NCBI GenBank assembly: GCA_030612585.1
Contig: JAUWNP010000142.1
Location: 1 to 11,288 of the forward strand
From: Anaerolineae bacterium
Lineage (GTDB): Bacteria > Chloroflexota > Anaerolineae > B4-G1
Direction: 5' to 3'
Length of the DNA stretch: 11,288 nucleotides
The position numbers and the translations under genes were made by a program. The notes below the pieces were generated by a model. It made no database searches, was not told the origin of the DNA, and was given only the letters and a program-made list of their open reading frames with translations. Below, in pieces: positions 1 through 6,307 of this stretch. Numbering within the stretch: the first letter of the stretch is position 1; each line of letters starts with the position of its first letter.

Positions 1-1
1 A

Positions 2-775
2 GATCCGGACACGGGCGATGGTCAGGGTAACTGCAATCTGACCCGCACGAGCGCTGCAACTGCGCTGGTCAATTGGCTGGCGACATACCCCACCGGCAGC
101 GGAGACCCAGACTTTCTCATCATCGGCGACCTGAACGCTTACGCCATGGAAGATCCCATTGCGGCGATCAAGGCTGGCGGCTACACCAACCTGATTGAAT
201 CCTTCATCGGGGCAGACGCGTATTCGTATGTCTTCTATGGCCAGGCCGGGTATCTCGACCACGCGCTGGCCAGCGCCGACCTGACGTCGCGGGTGATGGG
301 CGTAACGGAGTGGCACATCAACGCCGACGAGCCAAGCGCGCTGAACTACAACGACTACAATCAGCCCGATCTTTACCAGCCCGATGCGTACTGCTCGTCT
401 GACCACGACCCGGTGATCGTCGGAATCTGCGACGCGGTTCCGCCAACGGTAAACGTGCAGGTGACGCCCGACACGCTGTGGCCACCGAACCACAAATATG
501 TGACGGTGAACGCTACGGTGGACGTGTTTGACGCCACGGGCGATACGACAGTGACCCTGGTCTCAGTGACATCGAACGAACCGGACAACGGCGATGACGA
601 TGGTAATACGGTGAACGACATCGTGATCGTAGACGACTTTGCCTTCAATCTGCGGGCCGAGCGTTCCGGCATAGGCAGTGGTCGGTTTTACACGATCACT
701 TATCAGGTAACGGATGCTTGCGGAAACAGCACGGTGGCGACCGCTACGGTGACTGTGCCGTACAACCAGGACTAA
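2..775 (+). CDS. Secreted ExeM/NucH-like nuclease, C-terminal part (5' truncated by window edge)
   Basis: The frame is open from the first bases, so only the last 257 residues are present and the signal peptide and N-terminal domains are missing. Residues 1-141 look like the end of an endonuclease/exonuclease/phosphatase fold: GDLNAY (42-47), YLDHALAS (84-91) and SDHDPV (133-138). The last carries the Asp-His pair typical of DNase I-like metal-dependent phosphoesterases. From about residue 150 a separate beta-rich domain begins with LWPPNHK (159-165) and has an acidic, probably Ca-binding stretch EPDNGDDDGN. This type of domain is common at the C-terminus of secreted bacterial proteins. By family, the protein would degrade extracellular DNA or another phosphodiester. 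No sorting signal or membrane anchor follows. The first ATG in view, at 146, lies inside the nuclease domain and is not the start. The stop codon is followed directly by AGGAGG, but no start codon is placed to use it. Confidence 0.85.
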   Translation, partial: DPDTGDGQGNCNLTRTSAATALVNWLATYPTGSGDPDFLIIGDLNAYAMEDPIAAIKAGGYTNLIESFIGADAYSYVFYGQAGYLDHALASADLTSRVMGVTEWHINADEPSALNYNDYNQPDLYQPDAYCSSDHDPVIVGICDAVPPTVNVQVTPDTLWPPNHKYVTVNATVDVFDATGDTTVTLVSVTSNEPDNGDDDGNTVNDIVIVDDFAFNLRAERSGIGSGRFYTITYQVTDACGNSTVATATVTVPYNQD

Positions 776-896
776 GGAGGAGATTAGAAGCAGGAATTCG
801 GCCGGGAACTCGCTCGCTGAAGCAAGGAGCACACTGACACTTCTGGGCAACACCCTGCGTCGAGACCAGCAGGACGCTCAGCCTTTCAGCAACAGA

Positions 897-932
897 CAAC
901 GAGGCGTCCCCCTGAAGGGGGACGCCTCGTTG
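897..932. terminator. Perfect 16-bp hairpin between convergent genes
   Basis: Arms 897-912 and 917-932 are exactly complementary around a TGAA loop, and the stem is GC-rich with five C-G pairs at the loop. It lies between the 3' ends of the + strand nuclease gene and the - strand small gene, so it could end transcripts from both sides. There is no clean T tract on either strand. The - strand is slightly T-rich after the stem (tctgttgctg). Intrinsic terminator is the best reading; an mRNA-stabilising stem is the alternative. Confidence 0.7.
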
Positions 933-970
933 CATGAAGCGCACTGGGGGCTACGGCTGTCCTATTCGCG

Positions 971-1093
971 CTACCCTGTCCCCAGCAGGGCAACGAGTAT
1001 CACCACGAGGGCTGTGACAGCCAACCCGGCCAAGGCCAACCGGCTCATCAGGTACTGCAACTGCTCATGAACGTGTCGCTGTGTCTCCAACAT
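971..1093 (-). CDS. Small single-span membrane peptide (40 aa), hypothetical
   Basis: This ATG-to-TAG frame of 41 codons has a textbook ribosome binding site, GGAGGT, 8 nt before the start, a TATAAT box about 45 bp upstream and a strong hairpin downstream. The product begins with a polar, probably cytoplasmic segment (MLETQRHVHEQLQYLMSR, 1-18). It continues into one hydrophobic helix of about 20 residues rich in Leu, Val and Ala (19-37), and ends in GTG. There is no signal peptidase site, so a single-pass inner-membrane peptide is likely. It is transcribed divergently from the two-component operon and convergently with the nuclease gene. I do not recognise a family, and function is unknown. 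A role as a sensor accessory or membrane regulator is only a guess from position. Confidence 0.6.
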   Translation of the reverse strand: MLETQRHVHEQLQYLMSRLALAGLAVTALVVILVALLGTG

Positions 1094-1101
1094 CGCCGCT
1101 C

Positions 1102-1107
1102 ACCTCC
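1102..1107 (-). promoter_or_regulatory. Strong ribosome binding site for the 40-aa membrane peptide
   Basis: On the - strand the bases read GGAGGT, 8 nt before the ATG at 1093. It is a perfect anti-16S match and is the main reason for calling so short a frame a gene. Confidence 0.7.
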
Positions 1108-1137
1108 AATGCTCTTACTCCGCTGCTCTTACCATAA

Positions 1138-1143
1138 ATTATA
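1138..1143 (-). promoter_or_regulatory. -10 box (TATAAT) for the small membrane peptide gene
   Basis: The - strand reads GC-TATAAT-TTATGG, a perfect sigma-70-type -10 element about 45 bp before the start codon, giving a leader of roughly 38 nt. No good -35 hexamer sits at 16-18 bp spacing (the best candidate region reads acccgt), so the promoter may need an activator. Confidence 0.5.
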
Positions 1144-1222
1144 GCGCACGTCCGTTAGAGACGGGTTACGGAAACGTAAAAAACTGGTAAAGGTTTGGCG
1201 TATCTCCTTAATAAATGAGAAA

Positions 1223-1242
1223 TCTCCGTAGTATTACGGAGA
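1223..1242. promoter_or_regulatory. 20-bp palindrome, candidate operator in the divergent control region
   Basis: The sequence is TCTCCGTAgtatTACGGAGA: two perfect 8-bp arms around a 4-bp centre. The element CTCCGTA(G/C)TATT recurs at 1278-1289 (11 of 12 bases identical, 54 bp away, about five helical turns). A half-site TTACGGA is also found at 1166-1172. This layout suits a dimeric transcription factor controlling one or both divergent genes. A small RNA hairpin is possible, but the site lies upstream of the best + strand promoter. Confidence 0.45.
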
Positions 1243-1294
1243 CAATTCTGGCAAACCGGGGCCATTCTTACACCCCCCTCCGTACTATTGGGGA

Positions 1295-1323
1295 TTTACA
1301 CGATCGGGAGATTGCGGTATGAT
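1295..1323 (+). promoter_or_regulatory. Sigma-70-like promoter for the two-component operon
   Basis: A -35 hexamer TTTACA (1295-1300) and a -10 hexamer TATGAT (1318-1323) each match consensus at 5 of 6 positions, with the ideal 17-bp spacer. Transcription would start near 1330 and give a leader of about 84 nt. The second CTCCGTA(G/C)TATT element ends 5 bp before the -35 box, a usual place for an activator. Confidence 0.55.
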
Positions 1324-1348
1324 TATTTCGCCCTTCCCAACCTGTCTA

Positions 1349-1375
1349 AACGGCAGACTGGAAGGTCTGTCCGTT
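1349..1375 (+). promoter_or_regulatory. Leader hairpin upstream of the receiver gene
   Basis: AACGG-CAGAC pairs with GTCTG-T-CCGTT around the loop TGGAAG, giving ten base pairs with one bulged T. It lies in the predicted 5' leader, about 40 nt before the start codon. There is no T tract after it, so it is more likely an mRNA-stability or translation element than an attenuator. Confidence 0.35.
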
Positions 1376-1413
1376 GCTGTACCAGAAACTAGCCTGCCGA
1401 GGAGAGAAAAAAC

Positions 1414-1806
1414 ATGGAGCCGATCAAAGTTCTGATCGTGGACGATAACCCCACCTTCATTGGCATCATGCGCCGCTTCCTTTCCCGCTTCGCCGATATC
1501 GAGGTGGTGGCCGAAACCACCAACGCCGAAGACGCGCTTGACCTGGTGCGAGAGGCATCTCCTCAAGTCGTCCTGGTGGATATCGCAATGCCGGAGGTCA
1601 ATGGGTTGACATTGACGCGCATGCTGCGGGAGAAACACCCCACCCTGGCCGTGATCCTCGTCACGCTGCTCGACACCACCCAATACCGATCCGCCTCAGC
1701 AGAGGCAGGCGCGGCGGGCTTTGTAGCCAAGCCTACCCTCAGCACCGACCTGGTGCCCCTCATCCGTCGCTACGCATCGCAGGCCGAGAACCTTGCCTAC
1801 GCTTAA
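1414..1806 (+). CDS. Stand-alone response regulator receiver protein
   Basis: The 130-residue product is one receiver (REC) domain and nothing else. The acidic pair is D10/D11 (VDDN), the phospho-acceptor D56 (VLVDIAMPEVNG), the switch threonine T84 and the conserved lysine K106 in FVAKP, so phosphorylation should work. The sequence resembles receivers of NarL-type regulators, but the chain stops about ten residues after the last helix, where a LuxR-type DNA-binding domain would normally follow. It probably acts as a CheY- or Spo0F-like phosphate carrier or protein-binding switch. The start has a good ribosome binding site (GAGGAG, 9 nt spacing). The kinase gene begins 26 bp downstream, so the two are almost certainly co-transcribed and probable partners. 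Confidence 0.9.
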   Translation: MEPIKVLIVDDNPTFIGIMRRFLSRFADIEVVAETTNAEDALDLVREASPQVVLVDIAMPEVNGLTLTRMLREKHPTLAVILVTLLDTTQYRSASAEAGAAGFVAKPTLSTDLVPLIRRYASQAENLAYA

Positions 1807-1832
1807 TTCAGTCACCCTGGCAGGCAGAACAG

Positions 1833-3953
1833 ATGACTCTCGCCAATGAGGCAATGCACGAGATCGCAACATTGCACAGCGTCGCTGCTCTGACCCAGAC
1901 ATTGGCGCAGAAAATTCAGGCGGCCTTTGGATATGATCGTGTCTGTGTAGCCCTGCTGGAGAAGACCGGGCTGAAGATCTGCGCCACCGCACAGGCTCCA
2001 GAGATTGATGACTACACCCTGTCACCATGGCAGCCTGAAGCCAAAGACAGCGCAGCCACCCACGTCCTGGCCAGCCACCAGGCGGTGGTGTCGCCTATCA
2101 GCCCAGATGGATCGGAGGGCGTGTCTGTCAATACCCCCTCTGGGGAGCAACGATGCGAACTGGTGCTACCTTTGGCTGCAGAAGGACAGATCATCGGCCT
2201 GCTGGGCATCGTGGGTCTGCACGACCCACAGGATACTGGACGCGTGGAGTTGCTGGAAGCGCTGGCTGGCTCGCTGGCCATTGCCGTGAACCAGGCGCAA
2301 CTCTTGGAAGCGACCAAGACCGGCCAGCGTGAGGCACGCACTCTGTATAGTCTGAGCCGCCAGATGACCTCGCTGGATTTGGAACGCATTCCTGAGCGGC
2401 TTCTGGGACAGTTGGGTGACTTGATTCCCAACGACGTCGCCGGGCTACTGGTTGAAATAGACGGCATACTATATAGTTTCTTCCACATCTCCCAGGCAGT
2501 GGGAGAAGCAGCGCTCAAGAAGTTGGAGCGTAACATGCTCGCTCACTGGCCCGCCTTCACATCGCCCGCACCCGCCGTCACTCCGATTCAGCGACACGTG
2601 CAGAACACGGACAACGTTCTCCCTGACAATACACCAGCACTGCGCTCAGATATTTACGCGCTCCTGTTTGTGGGCGAGCAGCCACTAGGCGCGCTCACGG
2701 TCGCCCGCACAGGGCCAATGAAGTTCGAAGAGACAGACCAGCACCTCCTTTCCACCATCGCCAATCAGGTCGCGACCGCCATCGAGAATGCACTGTTGTA
2801 CCGCAAGTTGAAAGCCTACGCGGCCAGCCTCGAACAGCGAGTAGTCGAACGCACAGTTGAGATCGCCCGCCAGAAGGAACGCACCGAGGCAATCCTGCAC
2901 AGCGTGGCCGATGCTGTGTTCGTTACCGACCCGCAGGGGGAGATCGTGCTCACTAACGAGCGCGCCGGACATCTCCTGGATGGACAACTGCACACCGAGG
3001 ACCAAGAATACCTCCTCAGGCGCATCCGCGAGTGGGGCCTCCGGGCCAGCGAGGGAGTGGAGGAGATCGTCGAACTGGACGACCTGGCGCTACAGGCCCG
3101 GGCCACACCCATCAGCGAGGAGGCCCCCTCACTGGGGGCCGTAGTCGTACTCAGTGACGTCAGTCGGCTGCGGGAACTGGATCGCATGAAAACGCAGTTC
3201 GTGTCCAACGTCTCACACGAACTGCGCACTCCCATCTCCAACGTGAAACTCTATCTCTCGCTGCTCGAGAGAGGTAAGCCAGAGAAACGGACGCGGTACC
3301 TGGAGGTACTGCGGCAAGAAAGCACACGCCTGGAGAATCTAATCGAGAATCTACTCGATCTCTCGCGGCTGGATGCCGGTCGGGCACAGATCATTCCTCG
3401 ACCCGTCGCGCTTCAGGACTTGCTGGAGAATCTGGTCGAGATTCACCGGCAGACGGCTGCGGCCAAGGACTTGCATCTGGAAACCCAATTCCCACCCACA
3501 GTTCCCCCGGCCAACGGCGACCGCAACCAGATCATCCAAGTGTTGAGCAACCTGATCGCCAACGCCATAAGTTACACTCCGCCGGAGGGCGAGATCGCCG
3601 TCCGGCTGGGGACAGCAGAGGCCGAAGGTTGCCCGTATGTCACCATCACCGTCGCCGATAGCGGGATTGGGATTCCGCCGGACGAACTGCCACACATTTT
3701 CGACCGCTTCTTCCGAGGGGAGCAGACCCAGGTGCTGACCGTACCCGGAACAGGCCTGGGATTGGCCATCGTGAAAGAGATCGTTGAACTGCACCAGGGA
3801 TGGATCGAGGTGGAAAGCGAGTTGAGTCAGGGCAGTTCCTTCACAGTCTGGCTTCCCGTCGCAGCCCAACCTCCTCAGGAGCAAGAGGTTGAGCAACACT
3901 CAAATCCAGTCATCGCCCAACCTGCAATCCCACCACAACGGAGTGCGAAATGA
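1833..3953 (+). CDS. Soluble sensor histidine kinase, GAF-GAF-PAS-HisKA-HATPase
   Basis: The 706-residue kinase has no membrane segment. By sequence pattern it has a GAF domain (about 10-155), a second, more divergent GAF domain (about 168-322), a coiled coil (325-352), a short PAS-like domain (352-445), the dimerisation/phospho-acceptor domain with H462 in SHELRTP, and the ATP-binding domain. The ATP-binding domain carries the N box around N577, G1 DSGIGI (609-614), F box HIFDRFFRG (621-629) and G2 GTGLGLAI (639-646), so it should be catalytically competent. GAF and PAS domains bind small molecules, haem or light-sensing cofactors; the ligand here cannot be told. A polar, Gln/Pro-rich tail of about 30 residues follows the kinase core. 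The ribosome binding site is weak (ggcagg), so translation may rely partly on the upstream receiver gene. The next gene overlaps it by 4 bp. Confidence 0.93.
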   Translation: MTLANEAMHEIATLHSVAALTQTLAQKIQAAFGYDRVCVALLEKTGLKICATAQAPEIDDYTLSPWQPEAKDSAATHVLASHQAVVSPISPDGSEGVSVNTPSGEQRCELVLPLAAEGQIIGLLGIVGLHDPQDTGRVELLEALAGSLAIAVNQAQLLEATKTGQREARTLYSLSRQMTSLDLERIPERLLGQLGDLIPNDVAGLLVEIDGILYSFFHISQAVGEAALKKLERNMLAHWPAFTSPAPAVTPIQRHVQNTDNVLPDNTPALRSDIYALLFVGEQPLGALTVARTGPMKFEETDQHLLSTIANQVATAIENALLYRKLKAYAASLEQRVVERTVEIARQKERTEAILHSVADAVFVTDPQGEIVLTNERAGHLLDGQLHTEDQEYLLRRIREWGLRASEGVEEIVELDDLALQARATPISEEAPSLGAVVVLSDVSRLRELDRMKTQFVSNVSHELRTPISNVKLYLSLLERGKPEKRTRYLEVLRQESTRLENLIENLLDLSRLDAGRAQIIPRPVALQDLLENLVEIHRQTAAAKDLHLETQFPPTVPPANGDRNQIIQVLSNLIANAISYTPPEGEIAVRLGTAEAEGCPYVTITVADSGIGIPPDELPHIFDRFFRGEQTQVLTVPGTGLGLAIVKEIVELHQGWIEVESELSQGSSFTVWLPVAAQPPQEQEVEQHSNPVIAQPAIPPQRSAK

Positions 3954-5143
3954 AGGCGTGCATTCTGGTCGTTGAAGACGACACAGCCATGGCCGAGGGC
4001 ATCCGCGATATACTGGAACTGGCTGGCTATGAGGTCATGCTGGCCGCCAATGGACGGGAGGGCCTTGAGCGGCTGGCGCAGCACAAGCCAGACCTGATCC
4101 TCTCAGACATCATGATGAGAGAGATAGATGGCTACGAGTTCTGCCAGGCCGTGCAGGCCGAACCGGCCTGGGTGGACATTCCCTTCATATTTCTCACCGC
4201 CAAGCGTCGCACGGAGGACATACGACGCGGCAAACAACTCGGCGTGGACGACTATCTGACCAAGCCTTTCCTACCAGAGGATCTGTTAGTGGTCGTGCAA
4301 GCCAAGATCGAGCGCTCCCAGGCACGACAGGCAGTGGCTCGGGCCGAGGTTACAACGATCAAGGACGAACTAACGATGATGATCGGCCACGAGTTACGAA
4401 CGCCCCTGACGTACATCCGGGGTTACCTGGAGCTGATGGCCTCTGGTCGCAACGCTCTGACCGAGGAACTACTGACAACTTACCTGCGCGGCATCAAGAC
4501 CGGGAGTGACCGGCTGGGACAGGTGGTGCAAGATGTGCTCGCCTGGTTGACGATCCGCACTGGCAAGGCGGCACATAAATACCAGTCGCTCACCTGTGCC
4601 GACGAGCAACTACCCGCGCTTTTGCGCCTGGGCATTGCCAGGTTTGCCGAGACTGCACAAGATCGCGGAGTGGAACTTGTCCTGGAAATAGCCCCCTCGC
4701 TGTCGCCCGTACGAGTGTGCTGCAAGCAGATCGAAGAAGTACTGCGGCAACTGCTGGACAACGCTATCAAGTTCTCCCCGACAGAGGGTGGTGTGGTGAG
4801 AGTAACCGCGATGGAGACGCCTGGGGGGGTGCAGGTGAGTGTTCAGGATCACGGGGTGGGGATTCCGGCTCATCAACTCCCCCGCATCTTCGAACCGCTG
4901 CTCCAGGTCAACCGGGCACAACACGAACAACAAGGCACAGGACTGGGGCTTGCCATCGCGCGCGCCTACGTAGAGTTACACGGCGGGCGCATTTGGGCCG
5001 AGAGTGAACCCGAACAAGGCAGCACGTTCTACTTCGTGCTCCCGAAGGCCACAGAAGCCCCCGTCGGCTGCGCTCAGGGCAGGCCCTCTCCCGGCCAGAC
5101 GCCGGTCACTGCTGCCTCAACGCATTGCTCAACCGTCCCGTAG
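3950..5143 (+). CDS. Receiver-histidine kinase hybrid (REC-HisKA-HATPase)
   Basis: The 397-residue protein starts with a receiver domain (1-122): D10/D11, phospho-acceptor D53 (LSDIMM), T83 and K105 (LTKPF). After a short helical linker comes a kinase core: H147 in GHELRTP, N271 in LLDNAIKFS, DHGVGI (300-305) and GTGLGLAI (329-336). All key residues are intact. There is no membrane segment and no DNA-binding domain. The receiver-first order suggests a kinase gated by phosphorylation, plausibly by the upstream GAF kinase. The ATG overlaps the previous stop (ATGA) and has a GGAG 6 nt upstream, a sign of translational coupling. The kinase fold ends near residue 367 (YFVLPKA). The last 30 residues are Pro/Ser/Thr-rich, and most of them are encoded antisense to the end of the convergent aconitase-X gene. 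Confidence 0.92.
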   Translation: MKACILVVEDDTAMAEGIRDILELAGYEVMLAANGREGLERLAQHKPDLILSDIMMREIDGYEFCQAVQAEPAWVDIPFIFLTAKRRTEDIRRGKQLGVDDYLTKPFLPEDLLVVVQAKIERSQARQAVARAEVTTIKDELTMMIGHELRTPLTYIRGYLELMASGRNALTEELLTTYLRGIKTGSDRLGQVVQDVLAWLTIRTGKAAHKYQSLTCADEQLPALLRLGIARFAETAQDRGVELVLEIAPSLSPVRVCCKQIEEVLRQLLDNAIKFSPTEGGVVRVTAMETPGGVQVSVQDHGVGIPAHQLPRIFEPLLQVNRAQHEQQGTGLGLAIARAYVELHGGRIWAESEPEQGSTFYFVLPKATEAPVGCAQGRPSPGQTPVTAASTHCSTVP

Positions 5144-6297
5144 CGCACTCGCAACCCTGCGTGGGAGGGCACGTAGGTGGCTCCCTTGGCCGAGGAGGTC
5201 GCCAGGGTGCGAAAGCCCAGTTCTTGCATCGGAGCGACGACCACGCACATATCGGCCACCACCCTCCCCCCGCTGGCCTCGACTGCGGCTACCAACCCTT
5301 CCGCCTCAGCAATCTGCCGCACCTCCCGCGCAGTCGTGATCCACAACGCCGCCTTCACCCGTCGCCCGGCCAGCAGCCGCACCACCTCCGCAATCTCCTC
5401 CAGGCTGAAGTGCGGGCAGCCAAACCAGACCAGGTCAATCTCCCGCACGTCGGAATTGAGCGCGGCATAGGCAGGTTGCAGATCGTCCACGATGAGCGTC
5501 TCGTGGTCAGGAACCAGCATGTCTGGCCGGTCGGCCTCGGGCGTGACCCCCGCAACGTGATACAGCGCCACAGCGCCGCTGGCCGCCATGGCGGCCCCCA
5601 GTGCCTTCAAGTCAGCATCGGAGCACGCTTCCCTCAAGCCCACGAAATATGGCACGCGATTGCGCGCTGCCTTCCCGACTATGTACCCGAGTGCCCCGAA
5701 GTCGGAAAACTTGTGTACAGGGCAGCGCACGACCACCCGCAGTGTGGCACGGCGGTTTTCGTCCAGATGCAGGCCGCACGCAGCGGTGCGCCCCGTGATG
5801 CCTGCAGCCAGCGCGCCCGGCCCGCCCTCCCGATTGGTACGTGCCCCCAGGACCGAATTGGCGTAACTCACCGCCGAGGACTCCGCCCAGGCCACGTGCT
5901 CACCTAAACGGGGTACGTTGCCCACCAGGTAGGGCGTACAGGTGCAGGTCGTGCGCACACCCAGCCGCTGGTAGACCTCAATCACCGCCAGTTGCTGGCG
6001 AGCGAACGCTTCCGAAAAGCCCAGTTTCCGCCAAGCGCGCAGGTCCATCCCGGCCGGGTTCAGTGTCGTGGGCACGCGCACCCGTGCACCCTGGTCGGCC
6101 CACTCGCGCAGGAACTCCAGCCCCGCCTCTCCCAGGTTACGGTAACTGACCCCCGCCACCTGCACGGAACCCACCGGCACCAGCCGCCGGGCACCGTAAA
6201 TCCGCCCCAGTGTGACGATAATCTTCATCGCCTGGCACACGCCGGGGCCGAAGTCACCCGCCAGCATGGATCGCTCTTCAGCAGAAAGTTTCAACAC
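5074..6297 (-). CDS. Aconitase X family dehydratase, large (catalytic) subunit type
   Basis: The 407-residue protein matches the aconitase X catalytic family (DUF521). Diagnostic stretches are the LSAEER..ML start, TCTCTPYL (117-124), GARTNREGGP (151-160), GLHLDENRRA (175-184), FSDFGALGYIVGK (197-209), WFGCPHFSLEEI (291-302), DMCVVVAP (349-356) and SSAKGATYVPS (368-378). Cysteines 118/120, 294 and 351 are candidate iron-sulfur ligands. Characterised relatives are cis-3-hydroxy-L-proline dehydratases in bacteria and phosphomevalonate dehydratase in the archaeal mevalonate pathway; the substrate here is unknown. The family's small (DUF126) domain is neither fused nor adjacent. I chose the GTG at 6297, preceded by AGAGGGG at close spacing. 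It leaves a 10-bp gap to the upstream hydrolase gene, whereas the ATG at 6351 would add 18 atypical residues inside that gene. Confidence 0.85.
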   Translation of the reverse strand: MLKLSAEERSMLAGDFGPGVCQAMKIIVTLGRIYGARRLVPVGSVQVAGVSYRNLGEAGLEFLREWADQGARVRVPTTLNPAGMDLRAWRKLGFSEAFARQQLAVIEVYQRLGVRTTCTCTPYLVGNVPRLGEHVAWAESSAVSYANSVLGARTNREGGPGALAAGITGRTAACGLHLDENRRATLRVVVRCPVHKFSDFGALGYIVGKAARNRVPYFVGLREACSDADLKALGAAMAASGAVALYHVAGVTPEADRPDMLVPDHETLIVDDLQPAYAALNSDVREIDLVWFGCPHFSLEEIAEVVRLLAGRRVKAALWITTAREVRQIAEAEGLVAAVEASGGRVVADMCVVVAPMQELGFRTLATSSAKGATYVPSHAGLRVRYGTVEQCVEAAVTGVWPGEGLP

Positions 6298-6307
6298 GCA
6301 GGCCCCT

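Noticed and set aside
775..785. AGGAGG right after the nuclease stop as the ribosome binding site of a following gene
   Set aside because: The frame downstream is long and open but has no ATG, GTG or TTG at a usable distance, and the hairpin and the - strand small gene occupy the region.
1833..3953. Phytochrome-type kinase
   Set aside because: The two GAF-like domains lack a recognisable bilin-binding Cys-His context and there is no PHY domain pattern; the ligand is left unassigned.
5125..5907. 260-codon + strand frame inside the aconitase-X gene
   Set aside because: It is antisense to a gene with many conserved motifs. It is His/Pro/Arg-rich, as expected of a shadow frame in GC-rich DNA.
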